A stretch of 64,000 bases of DNA from Cereibacter azotoformans. Its GTDB lineage: Bacteria; Pseudomonadota; Alphaproteobacteria; Rhodobacterales; Rhodobacteraceae. Location: NCBI GenBank assembly GCA_017599285.1, contig JAGFXX010000001.1, positions 2,294,001 through 2,358,000 of the forward strand. The letters run 5' to 3'. Shown one piece after another: positions 38,447-48,329 of this stretch. The notes beneath the pieces are model-generated. The model ran no database searches. It was not told the DNA's origin and was given only the letters and a program-made list of their open reading frames with translations. The number at the start of each line of letters is the position of its first letter. The stretch's first letter is position 1. Both the position numbers and the translations under genes were made by a program.

Positions 38447-40097
38447 GAGGCTGTGTGGAAACCCCTACCTGTGGTAGACTTTCTGAGGTCGGAGGGGTTC
38501 GGGATGGCAGGTTTCATCGAGGGCGCCGAGCGCAGCCAGACGGTGCTGTTTCCGGATCGGCTTGAGGATTGGATCAGCGAGGATGCCCTTGTGCGCGTCG
38601 TCGATCTCTTCGTTGACGAACTGGATCTGGCGGAACTCGGCTTCGTCCGATCGGCTGCGGCACGCACGGGTCGGCCGGGGTATCACCCGGCCGTGCTGCT
38701 CAAGCTGTTCATCTACGGGTACCTGAACCGCATCCCGTCGAGCCGCCGACTGGCCGGGAGGCCGGCCGCAACGTCGAGGTGATGTGGCTGACCGGCAAGC
38801 TGGTGCCCGACCACAAGACCATCGCCGACTTCCGGCGCGACAATGCAGCTGCCATCCGCAAGACCTGCGCGCAGTTCGTCGAACTCTGCCGCCGGATCGG
38901 CGTGCTGAAGGGCGACTGCGTCGCCATCGACGGAAGCAAGTTCAAGGCGGTCAACAACCGCGACAGGAACTTCACCAAGGGCAAGATCGCCAGCCGGCTG
39001 ACCCATCTCGAAGCGGATGTCGCGCGCTGCATCAATGAGATGGTCCGGATCGACCGGCAGGAGGAGGGAGAGGCGCGGGCGGAGAAGGTTGCCCATCTCG
39101 CCCGCCGCTACGGCCGCATCCGGCGGGAAATCGAGCGGCTGAAGGCGATGGACAAGGCCTTGGCCGACGCACCGGACGGGCAGATCTCGCTGACTGATCC
39201 TGATGCCCGTGCGATGGCGACCAGTGCCAGGAACAGCGGCCTGGTCGGATACAACGCGCAGTGCGCGGTCGATGCCGAGACGCACCTGATTGTCACCCAT
39301 GATGTCACCAACCACGGCTTCGACCGCGACCAGCTGAGCCCGATGGCGACGGCGGCCAGGGAGGCTCTTGGTCACGACGACCTGCACGCAATCGCCGACA
39401 AGGGCTATTTCAGCGGCACCGAGATCCTCGCCTGCCATGAGGCCGGCATCACCACGACCGTGCCGCGGCCCATGACCTCCGGCAACGAGGCCAAGGGCAT
39501 GTTCGTGAAGACGGACTTTCTCTACGACCCGGCGCGCGACATCTACACCTGCCCGGCTGGCAACGGGTTGACCTACCGCGGCACCCGCGAGGAAGGCGGC
39601 CTGCAGGTCCGCCGATACTGGATCAACGACTGCCAGACCTGTCCCATCCAGCGCCGCTGCACGAGCGGCACGGAGCGGCGGATCACCCGTTGGGAGCACG
39701 AGCACCTGATCGACGCGATGCGGGAACGCCGCGCCCGCGATCCCGACCCGATGACGCTCCGGCGCTGCACGGTCGAGCATGTTTTCGGCACCCTCAAGGC
39801 CTGGATGGGCACGACCCATTTCCTGACGCGGCGTCTGAAGAACGTCCGGACGGAGATGGCGCTGAACGTGCTGGCCTACAACATGAAGCGGATGATCTCG
39901 TTGATCGGTGCCCGGCGCCTGATGGAGGCGATTCCCGGCTGATCGGCGGAAACGAGCGCCGCTATTTGCAACGAGGAGCCCCACGCGGCTCCTGCCGCCG
40001 CCGAACCATCCCCCAGATCCGCTTGCCGGAAATCCCACCCTACAGGGCGCAGGGCCGTTCCTAACGAACGTCAGGCCGGGAGTTTCCACACAGCCTC
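38447..40097 (+). mobile_element. IS1182-family insertion sequence nested in the transposon
   Basis: The ends share an inverted repeat: GAGGCTGTGTGGAAAC near 38447-38462 on the left and its complement at 40082-40097 on the right. Boundaries are uncertain by about 3 bp and no clear target duplication was seen. The single gene inside is an IS1182-type transposase with a frameshift. The element splits the zinc-ribbon transposase gene and is therefore the younger insertion. Confidence 0.85.
38504..39942 (+). pseudogene. IS1182-family transposase, frameshifted
   Basis: The N-terminal part starts MAGFIEGAERSQTVLFPDRL and runs to about 38750 (SSRRL). An apparent 1-bp deletion near 38751-38756 shifts the frame, and the rest continues as GRNVEVMWLTGKLVPDHKTIADFR to the end at 39942. 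The DDE region with AIDGSKF, ADKGYFSG and the C-terminal TVEHVFGTLK is intact. No slippery heptamer is evident and the family normally uses one frame, so the enzyme is probably inactive. Confidence 0.85.
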
Positions 40098-40098
40098 G

Positions 40099-41457
40099 GC
40101 CATCTGTCAGCAGGAGAACGCGCTTGTTGGGCTCGCTCTTGGTCGAGAAAGGATCGGAGAACCAGCCGCCGATGGGCGTGCCTGCGAGCCGGGTCGCGAT
40201 CTCGGCATCGACGATCTTGGCGTAGAACTCGGACGGGATCAGGTTCAGTTCCGCGGGGCTGAGGCCGGTTGATCTACAGAGGTCTTCACGACCCTCGGCG
40301 ACAACCGAGTTCCTCTTGTCGTTCGTCATCGCCTTGTCGAAGTCGATGACTGCCAGATGGGCGCGGCCGGCACAAATCTCGGGTTGGAAGACAGCCTGAA
40401 AAGCGAGCTTCAGCCCCGCGTCGCCATCAATCACGAAGATCAGCGGCACCTCCCCCTCGCCAATATGCTCACACAGACGGAGCGCGTGGGCAATCTGCAT
40501 GATGTCGTAGCGCAACATCGAGCCCGTCGCCGGTAATCCGTATTCCTCGACCTCTGCAAGGCCGGCCGCCTTGGCCAAGCGAACCAGATGCGCATCAAAC
40601 TCGGATTTCGTCCAGATGCGGGCGTGGTCGCGGTATGCTGTCGAGATATGGTCTTCCGCAGCTGCCGCAGCCTGTGCCTCGGCTTCCTTGGGCGAGACCG
40701 CCGGGTCCAGCTGGAATGACGCTTCCATGATGAAGCCGGAGCGAGCGTGCGCGGTGCAAAGATGCTGAAACACCACAGGGAAGCGACGCTTCCGGCTGGG
40801 CCAGTTGATCGTCAGGGCCTGGCTGTCGGGGGCAAACCTGGAACCCGCATCGCGAAAGTCGATACGACCGAAGTCCTCTCGCCGGGCAACGAAACCCTGA
40901 ACCCGTTCGAAGTAGAAATCGACCCGCCGGTAGATGTCGCGATAGGCGAGGCCAGAGATCCTGGACATCTTGGCGAACGACAGGTCATTGCAGAGCATAT
41001 CCAGGACGAGGCGGTTCTTGTCGGAGCGCTTGTGCCTCCGAGCAGGCTTTCCGACCGAGAAGGTCTTGCCGCAGCCTTTGCAACGCCAACGCGCATCCCC
41101 GCCCTTCGTCTTGCCGAAGCGCTGATACATCCCGGGATGGGCAGCGATCGAAAGGCCGTGGTTCGCGCAGTCGGTGTTGCGACAGGCAGGAGCGGATGGG
41201 TCAGTCGAACGGATTCTCCGCAGCCGCTCGACCTCCTCGGCAACTGCGCGGTTGTTCTTCAACCGATGGGTTGTCCCGCAACTGTCGCACTGGTAATACT
41301 CCTCGTGCTTCTTGCCGGAAACGGCACCACGAGGAACTCCGGGCAGAGCTGGTTCGGAACCATTGGGGCGCTTGAACGGGTCCGGTAATATGCCATACTC
41401 GGCGCAGGCCGGATTGCGGCAGAAGTTCAGGTCGATCCCCGCCACCGGATACGGCAT
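40099..41457 (-). pseudogene. N-terminal part of zinc-ribbon transposase, cut by IS insertion
   Basis: From MPYPVAGIDLNFCRNPAC the protein has two tandem zinc-ribbon modules: the first pairs CRNPAC with CDSC, the second pairs CRNTDC with CKGC. A helix-turn-helix follows (LCNDLSFAKMSRISGLAYRDI), then a long domain with acidic candidates in IFVIDGDAGLK and AVIDFDKAM. The zinc-ribbon plus HTH layout resembles IS1 InsA. After LLLTDG the frame runs into the nested IS. The family was not named with confidence. The start could lie further upstream. Confidence 0.7.
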
Positions 41458-41561
41458 TCTCCGTTCCAGTGGCGCTGACAATGTTCCCGAAGATATCTTC
41501 GAAACGCTCGACACCAGTCTTCTCCCATTCGGATATCGGTCAAGCGTTGTCTCAAAGGCAA

Positions 41562-41584
41562 GATTGGCCGCAGTGCGGCCAATC
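41562..41584. repeat. 23-bp near-perfect palindrome upstream of the transposase
   Basis: GATTGGCCGCA and TGCGGCCAATC surround a single G. It lies just inside the right terminal repeat and upstream of the transposase start, so it could be a transposase or regulator binding site, or a structure blocking read-in transcription. Confidence 0.6.
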
Positions 41585-41595
41585 AAAGGAGCTTT

Positions 41596-41620
41596 TTCAA
41601 CATTTACTGTCAGGGGCTGG
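41596..41620 (-). repeat. Right terminal inverted repeat of the transposon
   Basis: The reverse complement of this segment matches 38057-38081 at 24 of 25 bases. It begins 22 bp after the stop codon of the lytic transglycosylase gene is passed (41643), so the insertion is intergenic. Confidence 0.85.
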
Positions 41621-41642
41621 CCCTCCGTGCCGGCCCTTCGGC

Positions 41643-42899
41643 TCAGGCCCCCTCGCGCAGCCGGTTCAGGATCGCCTCGTTGGCATAGCCGTCGGCGACG
41701 AGACCCCGCGCCGCCTGCCAGGCCCGAAGGGCCGCGAGCGTGTTCGGCCCGATCATCCCGTCCGCACCGCCCGTGTCGAAGCCCGCCGCCGTCAGCAGCC
41801 GTTGCAGCTCGGTCCTCTCGGCCGCAGCCAGCGCCCGGTCGCCCCGCGGCCAGCCGCCCGTGAAGGCAGGCCCGCCCTTCAGCCGGTCGGCAAGATGGCC
41901 CACGCCGATCACATAGGCATCGGCCGGATTGTAGCGCGAGATCGCGCGGAAGTTCGGATAGATCAGGAAGGCCGCCCCCTGCGCCCCGGCCGGCAAGAGA
42001 AGCGCGGCCTCGCCCGCCGGCAGCGGTGCGCCATCGGGCCGGCGGAGGCCGAGTGCCTGCCACTGCCCGACAGGCTGGCGCAAGGCCTTGCCGCTCCGCG
42101 CGAAGTCGAAGCCCGGGGGCAGCCGCACCTCGACGCCCCACGGCTCGCCCGTCCGCCAGCCCGAACCGGCCAGATAGGCCGCCGTCGACGCCAGCGCATC
42201 CGACGGATCCTCCGACCAGATGTTGCGCCGCCCGTCGCCGGTGAAATCCACCGCATGGGCAAGGTAGGAGGTCGGCATGAACTGGGTATGCCCCATCGCC
42301 CCCGCCCAGCTTCCGGTCATCGCCTCGGGACGCACGTCGCCACTGTCGAGGATCTTCAGCGCCGCGATCAGCTGCTCCTCGAAGAAGGCGGCGCGCCGCC
42401 CGTCATGGGCCAGCGTCGCCAGCGCCCCCACCAGCGGATGATCGCCGCGCCGCGTCCCGTAGGAGGTCTCCATCCCCCAGACCGCCACCACGATCTCCTT
42501 CGGCACGCCGTAGCGCGCCTCGATCCGCTCGAGCAGCGCCCCGTGCCGCACCAGCGCCGCCCGCCCGTTGGCGATCCGCACCTCCGAGACGGCTGAGTCG
42601 AGATAATCCCAGAGTGTCCGGTTGAACTCGGCCTGGTTGCGGTCGCGCGCCACGGCCTCGGCGTCGTAGCGCACGCCCCGGAAGGCCGCGGCCAGGGTCT
42701 CGGGCCGGATCCCCGCCGCCAGCGCCCGCGGGCGGAACTCGACGATCCACCCTTCAAGCCCGGCCTGCGCCTCCCGTTCCGCCTCGGTCACCGTCACCTC
42801 CCCGCGCGCCACCGGCCGCTGCGACCCTGCCGCCGGATCCGCCACCACGGGCGAAGCCGCCACCACCAGACCCAGTCCGAGAAGAAGTTTCCGCACCAT
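41643..42899 (-). CDS. Lytic murein transglycosylase with C-terminal peptidoglycan-binding domain
   Basis: A 418-residue periplasmic enzyme with a signal peptide (MVRKLLLGLGLVVAASPVVA). The MltB-like catalytic domain has the active Glu in WGMETSYGT, followed by GAMGHTQFMPTSY. The C-terminal 60 residues form a PG_binding_1 repeat (LQRLLTAAGFDTGGADGMIG). It cleaves glycan strands to 1,6-anhydro products. A start three codons upstream (42908) is equally possible. The transposon lies just after its stop. Confidence 0.9.
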   Translation of the reverse strand: MVRKLLLGLGLVVAASPVVADPAAGSQRPVARGEVTVTEAEREAQAGLEGWIVEFRPRALAAGIRPETLAAAFRGVRYDAEAVARDRNQAEFNRTLWDYLDSAVSEVRIANGRAALVRHGALLERIEARYGVPKEIVVAVWGMETSYGTRRGDHPLVGALATLAHDGRRAAFFEEQLIAALKILDSGDVRPEAMTGSWAGAMGHTQFMPTSYLAHAVDFTGDGRRNIWSEDPSDALASTAAYLAGSGWRTGEPWGVEVRLPPGFDFARSGKALRQPVGQWQALGLRRPDGAPLPAGEAALLLPAGAQGAAFLIYPNFRAISRYNPADAYVIGVGHLADRLKGGPAFTGGWPRGDRALAAAERTELQRLLTAAGFDTGGADGMIGPNTLAALRAWQAARGLVADGYANEAILNRLREGA

Positions 42900-43021
42900 C
42901 TGCCCCATCCCTGCCCTCGCTCTTGTCGTTTTGGCAACCCTAGCGCGAAACGCCCCACCCGAAAAGCGCAAGCCCATGCCCCGATGCCGGCAACCGCCGG
43001 ATCCGGCGCAACTCCCTCCTC

Positions 43022-43073
43022 TCACTCTGGAAAAATATCCTCGGGGGGCGCGGGGGGCAGACAGCCCCCCGCC
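43022..43073 (+). repeat. Dispersed intergenic repeat, copy 2
   Basis: Same core as copy 1: AAATATCCTCGGGGGG, then GGGGGGC, loop AGACA, GCCCCCC (43052-43070). Flanking genes are both on the minus strand. In the direction of rnr it reads as a GC hairpin followed by GAGGATATTTTT, compatible with a transcription terminator for rnr. Confidence 0.8.
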
Positions 43074-43092
43074 CTGGCCGTGGCGCGGCCCG

Positions 43093-45345
43093 TCACCGCC
43101 GCGTGCGCAACACCCGGCGCTTCGCCTTCCCGGCCCTTGCCGCGTCACGGGCGGGCTTGCGGGGCGCCGACCGGCCACGCCGCCGCTTGGGGGTGGGCAA
43201 CCCCCGATCCTCGACCGTCAGAAGTTCCAGCGTCAGCCCCCCCGTCAGCGGCACGGCTTCCGCAAGGCGCACCGTCACCCGCTGCCCGATGCCCAGGACG
43301 GTTCCCGTATCCGCGCCCATCAGGGTCTGGCTCTCGGGATCGAAATGGAAGAACTCGCGCCCCACGGACCGGATCGGGATGAGACCGTCGGCCCCGCTCT
43401 CGTCGAGTTTCACGAACAGGCCGAACCGCTGCACCCCCGAGATCCGACCGGCGAATTCCGCCCCCACCCGGTCCGAGAGCCAGGAGGCGAGGTAGCGGTC
43501 GGTCGTATCCCGCTCGGCCGCCATGCTGCGCCGCTCGGTGTCCGAGATCTGCTTGGCCGTCTCTTCCAGCATCTCGATGTCCTGGGCCGACAGCCCGTCA
43601 TCGCCCCAGCCATGCGCAAGGATCAGCGCCCGATGCACGATCAGATCCGAATAGCGACGGATTGGCGAGGTGAAATGCGCATAGCTGCGCAGCGCCAGAC
43701 CGAAGTGGCCGAAGTTCTCGGCATGATAATAGGCTTGGGTCATCGAGCGCAGCGTGGTGATGTTCAGCAGCTCGTCGAACTCGGTGCCCTCGGCCTGAGC
43801 CAGAAGCCGGTTCAGATGCGCGGTCTTCAGCACCTGCCCCTTGGCCAGCGTGAAGCCGGAGGCCTCGGCCACCTCGCGCAGCGCCTCGAGCTTGTCGGGC
43901 GACGGCTCCTCATGGACGCGGAACAGCAGCGGCCGGCGCAGGCGCGTCAGTTCCTCGGCGGCCGCGACGTTCGCCAGCACCATGAATTCCTCGATCAGCC
44001 GATGGGCGTCGAACCGCTCGCGGAAGGCCACCGACAGCACACGCCCGTCCTCCGACAGCTCGATCCTGCGCTCGGGCAGGTCGAGGTCGAGCGGCTGGCG
44101 CACCGCGCGGGCGTGCTTGAGCGCCCGGTAGGCCTCGTAGAGCGGCCGGATGATGGTCTCCAGGAGCGGCGCCGTCGCCTCGTCGGGCTGGCCGTCCTGC
44201 GCCTTCTGCACCTGCGCGTAGTTCAGGCTTGCGCGCGAGCGCATCATGCCCCGCGTGAAGCGGTGAGAGATCTTCTCGCCCTGCGCCGAAAGCCGCATCC
44301 GCACGGCCATGCAGGGCCGGTCCACCTCCTCGTGCAGCGAACAGAGATCGCCCGACAGCGCATCCGGCAGCATCGGCACGACGCGGTCGGGGAAGTAGGT
44401 GGAGTTGCCGCGCTCGCGCGCCTCGCGGTCGAGCGCCGAACCGGGACGGACGTAGTGGGCCACATCGGCGATGGCCACCCAGACGACATGGCCGCCCGGA
44501 TTCTGCGGATCGGGGTCGAGCTCGGCCAGCACCGCATCGTCCCGGTCGCGCGCATCGACCGGATCGATGGTGACGAAGGGCAGGTGGCGCAGATCCTCGC
44601 GCTCGCCCATCGGCGCGGGGCCCGCAGCCTCGGCCTCGGCCAGCACGGCGTCGGGGAAGCTGTCGGGGATGCCGTGCTGATGAATGGCGATCAGCGACAC
44701 CGCGCGCGGACCCGCCGGATCGCCCAGCCGGGACGTCACGCGGGCCAGCGGCAGGCCGAGACGGCGCGGCCCGACCTGCTCGGCCTCGACCAGTTCGCCG
44801 TCACGGGCCCCCGCCGCGCCGTCGCGCGCCACGCGCCATTCCTTGTCCTCACCCTTGTCGATCGGCAGGATCCGCCCGCCATCCGCACTCGCCCGGAAGA
44901 TGCCGAGGATCCGTGGCTTCGCGCCCCCGAGCCGCCGGATCAGCCGCGCCTCGTGGCTGTGCTCCTCGCCCTCGACCTCGGTCAGCCGGGCGAGGATGCG
45001 CTCGCCCTGCGCCATCGCGGGATCGCCCTTCTTGGGCACGAAGAGGATGCGGGGCGGCTCGCCCTCGGCGTCCCATTCCAGCGGCCGGGCGAAGAGGTCG
45101 CCCTCGGCGTCCGGGCCCGTGATCTCGAGCACCGAGACCGGCGGCAGGGCGCCTTGCGGGGCGAAGCTGCGCTTGCGTTTTTCCAGCGCGCCATCCGCCT
45201 CCATCTCGCGCAGGAGGCGCTTCAGCTCGATGCGCGCGGCACTGCCCTTGATGCCGAAGGCGCGGGCAATGTCGCGCTTCGCGGAAAGGGCGGGGTTCTG
45301 GGCGATCCAGTCGAGGATCTGGGCTTTGGAGGGCAATTGGTCCAT
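43093..45345 (-). CDS. rnr: Ribonuclease R
   Basis: A 750-residue 3'-5' exoribonuclease. Order: N-terminal winged helix (ILDWIAQNPALSAKRDIARAF), cold-shock/OB domains, the RNB catalytic domain with TIDPVDARDRDDAV and GNSTYFPDRVVPMLP, an S1 domain (GRISGVQRFGLFVKLDESG), and a Lys/Arg-rich tail of about 35 residues. It degrades structured RNA. It lies 45 bp downstream of the GNAT gene. Confidence 0.96.
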   Translation of the reverse strand: MDQLPSKAQILDWIAQNPALSAKRDIARAFGIKGSAARIELKRLLREMEADGALEKRKRSFAPQGALPPVSVLEITGPDAEGDLFARPLEWDAEGEPPRILFVPKKGDPAMAQGERILARLTEVEGEEHSHEARLIRRLGGAKPRILGIFRASADGGRILPIDKGEDKEWRVARDGAAGARDGELVEAEQVGPRRLGLPLARVTSRLGDPAGPRAVSLIAIHQHGIPDSFPDAVLAEAEAAGPAPMGEREDLRHLPFVTIDPVDARDRDDAVLAELDPDPQNPGGHVVWVAIADVAHYVRPGSALDREARERGNSTYFPDRVVPMLPDALSGDLCSLHEEVDRPCMAVRMRLSAQGEKISHRFTRGMMRSRASLNYAQVQKAQDGQPDEATAPLLETIIRPLYEAYRALKHARAVRQPLDLDLPERRIELSEDGRVLSVAFRERFDAHRLIEEFMVLANVAAAEELTRLRRPLLFRVHEEPSPDKLEALREVAEASGFTLAKGQVLKTAHLNRLLAQAEGTEFDELLNITTLRSMTQAYYHAENFGHFGLALRSYAHFTSPIRRYSDLIVHRALILAHGWGDDGLSAQDIEMLEETAKQISDTERRSMAAERDTTDRYLASWLSDRVGAEFAGRISGVQRFGLFVKLDESGADGLIPIRSVGREFFHFDPESQTLMGADTGTVLGIGQRVTVRLAEAVPLTGGLTLELLTVEDRGLPTPKRRRGRSAPRKPARDAARAGKAKRRVLRTRR

Positions 45346-45390
45346 CGTTCTGGCCTAGCACGGGCCGCGGGACTCGTCATCCGCAAAGCC

Positions 45391-45807
45391 TCAGAGGTCC
45401 AGCACCATGTCGCGGTGGGGGATGCCCGCGTCGAGATAATCCTGGCCCACCGGCCGGAAGCCCAGCTTGGCGTAGAACCCCATGGCGTGGGTCTGCGACC
45501 CGAGCCTGAGCTGGCGGAGGCCCGGCTCTTGCCCAAGTTCGGCCACCGCGGCACGGATCAGGGCCGCGCCGACGCCCCTGCCCCGGCATTCGGCCAGCAC
45601 GCAGACCCGGCCGATCTTGCCGGTCTCGCCCCGGATCAGCAGGCGCGCGGTGCCGACCGCCCGGCCGTCGTCGGTGGCCAGCAGATGGATCGCCTCACCG
45701 TCCAGATCGTCGATCTCGTCGGCCTCGGACACGCCCTGCTCCTCGATGAAGACCGCCCGCCGCAGCGCCCGGCAGGCATCGACGTCACGCGTGCGTTCGA
45801 TCTTCAT
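45391..45807 (-). CDS. GNAT family N-acetyltransferase
   Basis: A 138-residue GNAT protein. The acetyl-CoA binding motif A is in [20 protein letters not shown], with the Q/RxxGxG/A pattern. The [14 protein letters not shown] segment is typical of the ElaA-type subgroup. The substrate is unknown. Its ATG overlaps the dapE stop (ATGA), so it is expressed with lysine biosynthesis genes. Confidence 0.88.
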   Translation of the reverse strand: MKIERTRDVDACRALRRAVFIEEQGVSEADEIDDLDGEAIHLLATDDGRAVGTARLLIRGETGKIGRVCVLAECRGRGVGAALIRAAVAELGQEPGLRQLRLGSQTHAMGFYAKLGFRPVGQDYLDAGIPHRDMVLDL

Positions 45808-46946
45808 GTGAAATAATCTTTCAGGATGCGCTTGTAGATGGCCTTGAGCGGTTCGATCTGCGCCACCTCGACCCGCTCATCGACCTGATGCATGGTCTTG
45901 CCGACGAGGCCGAACTCCACCACCGGGCAATGGGCGCGCACGAAGCGCGCGTCCGAGGTGCCCCCCGAGGTCGAGGGCTCGGGCCGGAGGCCGGTCTCGG
46001 CCTCGACCGCACGGGCCACAAGCTCCGAAAGCTCGCCCGGCGGCGTCAGGAAGCTCTCGCCCGAGATCTTCGCGCTGAGGCCGATCTCGACCCCGGTCTC
46101 CGCCGCCACCTCCGCGGCCTCCTGCTCAAGCCAGCGGATCAGGCTGGCGCCGCTGTGCCGGTCGTTGAAACGGATATTCACCGTGGCCCGGCAGAGCGCC
46201 GGGATCACGTTGGTGGCCGGGTTGCCGGTGTCGATGGTGGTCACGGCAAGCGTGGAGGGATCGAAATGCTCGGTGCCCTTGTCCAGTTCGTGCGAGGAGA
46301 GTCGGTCGATCAGCCGCGCCATCGCCGAAACCGGGTTCTTCGCCCGCTGCGGATAGGCCGAATGACCCTGCACCCCGCGTGCGGTGAAAAAAGCCGTCAT
46401 CGAGCCGCGGCGGCCAATCTTCATCATCTCGCCCAGCCGCTCGGGGCAGGTCGGTTCCCCCACGAGGCAGACCGTCATCGCCTCGCCCTCGGTCGCCATC
46501 CAGTCGAGAAGGGCCGTCGTCCCGTCCACCGAGTCGCCCTCCTCGTCGCCGGTGATCGTCAGGATCACGGCCCCGTCGGGCGGTGTCTCCTGAACGAAAT
46601 CCACCGCCGCCGCCACGAAGGCCGCAACGCCCGACTTCATGTCGGTGGCGCCCCGCCCCCAGAGCCAGCCGTCCGCGATCTCGCCGCCGAACGGGTCGCG
46701 GGTCCAGGCGGCGGCATCGCCCACCGGCACCACATCCGTATGGCCGTTGAAGCCGAAGGTCCGGTTGGCGCCCTTGCGCCCCCAGCGCGCAAAGAGGTTC
46801 GGCACGCCGTTCCGGTCCACCCGCCGGCAGTCGAAACCCGCCTCGGTCAGGATCCGCTCGAGCAGGACGAGCGCCCCGCCCTCCTCGGGCGTCACCGAGG
46901 GGCAGCGGACGAGGTCGGCGGTCAGCGCGACGGGATCGAGGGGCAT
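45804..46946 (-). CDS. dapE: Succinyl-diaminopimelate desuccinylase
   Basis: A 380-residue M20-family zinc amidohydrolase in lysine/diaminopimelate synthesis. Metal ligands lie in [20 protein letters not shown] and the Glu pair in TGDEEGDS. The start [20 protein letters not shown] at 46946 is typical; 17 upstream in-frame residues look non-coding. It works after DapD, which is in the same operon. Confidence 0.95.
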   Translation of the reverse strand: MPLDPVALTADLVRCPSVTPEEGGALVLLERILTEAGFDCRRVDRNGVPNLFARWGRKGANRTFGFNGHTDVVPVGDAAAWTRDPFGGEIADGWLWGRGATDMKSGVAAFVAAAVDFVQETPPDGAVILTITGDEEGDSVDGTTALLDWMATEGEAMTVCLVGEPTCPERLGEMMKIGRRGSMTAFFTARGVQGHSAYPQRAKNPVSAMARLIDRLSSHELDKGTEHFDPSTLAVTTIDTGNPATNVIPALCRATVNIRFNDRHSGASLIRWLEQEAAEVAAETGVEIGLSAKISGESFLTPPGELSELVARAVEAETGLRPEPSTSGGTSDARFVRAHCPVVEFGLVGKTMHQVDERVEVAQIEPLKAIYKRILKDYFT

Positions 46947-47002
46947 CTGGGTCTCCGGGCAGATCGGTGCGGTCGCCGCCGTCGGGGCGATCCGCAAACG
47001 GG

Positions 47003-47335
47003 TCAGTCGTAGAAGGGCGTCACCTGCGCCACGACGACCGAATTCTCGGCAAGCGCCCTCTGCATCAGCGCGCGCTCTTCCTCGTCGATCTCGTCGCCAT
47101 TGGCGAGCCGCTCTTCAAGCGTGCCGTAGCCCGACACATCCAGCGGCGCCATCTCGGCGGTCTTGAGCAGCGCCACCGTCTCGCGCACGGCCTCGGCCTC
47201 GTCCACGCCGCTGGCGTAGCAGATGAGGGCCGCGCCGGTGGCATCCTTCGGAAGCCCGTCCCCCTCACAGCGGCCGACCTCGATCACCAGCGTATAGACC
47301 TGCTGCGGCCGCTTCGGCTTCTTCTCGTCCGCCAT
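47003..47335 (-). CDS. Conserved hypothetical protein between dapD and dapE
   Basis: A 110-residue acidic protein beginning [19 protein letters not shown], with [32 protein letters not shown]. No signal peptide or membrane segment is visible. GGAGGGAC precedes the start by 4 bp. It sits 86 bp after dapD and 56 bp before dapE. The family was not recognised; an accessory role in this operon is only suggested by position. Confidence 0.75.
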   Translation of the reverse strand: MADEKKPKRPQQVYTLVIEVGRCEGDGLPKDATGAALICYASGVDEAEAVRETVALLKTAEMAPLDVSGYGTLEERLANGDEIDEEERALMQRALAENSVVVAQVTPFYD

Positions 47336-47421
47336 GGGCGTCCCTCCCTTGGTCTCCGGCACGGGTTCGCAGGAAACGGCGGCCCGCGCAAGGGCGCCAC
47401 CTCCTGCGTCCGCCCGCCGGA

Positions 47422-48246
47422 TCAGTCGCGCAACAGCTCGTTGATCGAGGTCTTCGACCGCGTCTGCGCATCGACGCGCTTCACGATCACCGCGCAATAG
47501 AGGTTCACCCCGCCCTTCGACGGCATCGAGCCCGCGACGACGACCGAACCGGCCGGGACCTCGCCATACATGACCTCGCCGGTCTCGCGGTCCACGATCT
47601 TCGTCGACTTGCCGATGAAGACCCCCATGCCCAGCACCGAGCCTTCGCGGACGATGCAGCCCTCGACCACCTCCGAGCGGGCGCCGATGAAGCAGTTGTC
47701 CTCGATGATCGTCGGCCCCGCCTGCATCGGTTCCAGCACGCCGCCGATGCCCACGCCGCCCGAGAGATGCACGTTCTTGCCGATCTGCGCGCAGGAGCCG
47801 ACGGTGGCCCAGGTGTCCACCATCGTGCCTTCATCGACATAGGCGCCGAGGTTCACGAACGAAGGCATCAGCACCACGCCCTTGGCGATATAGGCCGAGC
47901 GGCGGACGATACAGTTCGGCACCGCGCGGAAGCCCGCGGCCTTCCACTGCGCCTCGCCCCACTGGGCGAACTTGCTGTCCACCTTGTCCCACCAGGTGCC
48001 GCCCTGCGGGCCGCCCGTCTGCACGTCCATGTCCTTCAGCCGGAAGCCGAGCAGCACCGCCTTCTTGGCCCACTGGTTCACATGCCAGTCGGCGCCGCGC
48101 TTTTCGGCGACCCGCAGACTGCCCTTGTCGAGCGCCTCGAGCGTCGCCTCGACGGCGTCGCGCGCCTCGCCCTTGGTGGCGGGGGTGATCGTGTCGCGCG
48201 CCTCCCAGGCGGCTTCGATGGCGGCTTCGAGCGCGGAATACGACAT
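47422..48246 (-). CDS. dapD: Tetrahydrodipicolinate N-succinyltransferase
   Basis: A 274-residue left-handed beta-helix acyltransferase. The hexapeptide-repeat region includes [23 protein letters not shown] and [16 protein letters not shown]. It uses succinyl-CoA, the product of the 2-oxoglutarate dehydrogenase complex, to acylate tetrahydrodipicolinate. The start at 48246 ([18 protein letters not shown]) fits the family. It is first in dapD-hypothetical-dapE-GNAT. Confidence 0.95.
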   Translation of the reverse strand: MSYSALEAAIEAAWEARDTITPATKGEARDAVEATLEALDKGSLRVAEKRGADWHVNQWAKKAVLLGFRLKDMDVQTGGPQGGTWWDKVDSKFAQWGEAQWKAAGFRAVPNCIVRRSAYIAKGVVLMPSFVNLGAYVDEGTMVDTWATVGSCAQIGKNVHLSGGVGIGGVLEPMQAGPTIIEDNCFIGARSEVVEGCIVREGSVLGMGVFIGKSTKIVDRETGEVMYGEVPAGSVVVAGSMPSKGGVNLYCAVIVKRVDAQTRSKTSINELLRD

Positions 48247-48329
48247 GCGGATCACCCTTTTTCGTGGTTCTTTACCCCCGAAGCCTATAAAGGCTGGCCC
48301 CATTCGCCGCAATGCGCCGAAGGATCATC

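Larger units (their letters stand above)
38057..41620. mobile_element. Transposon with zinc-ribbon transposase, interrupted by an IS1182-type element
   Basis: Both ends carry a 25-bp inverted repeat, starting CCAGCCCCTGAC and ending GTAAATGTTGAA, identical at 24 of 25 positions (38057-38081 and 41596-41620). Outside are similar decamers, CCCTCCTGGC and CCCTCCGTGC, which could be a decayed 8-10 bp target duplication. Without the nested IS the element would be about 1.9 kb and encode one transposase of roughly 550 residues. It lies between dnaE2 and a lytic transglycosylase gene. Confidence 0.8.

Noticed and set aside
38713-42141. 1142-codon minus-strand frame
   Set aside because: It is a chance fusion of shadow frames of the transglycosylase and IS1182 genes with the real transposase N-terminal part; only 40099-41457 is retained.
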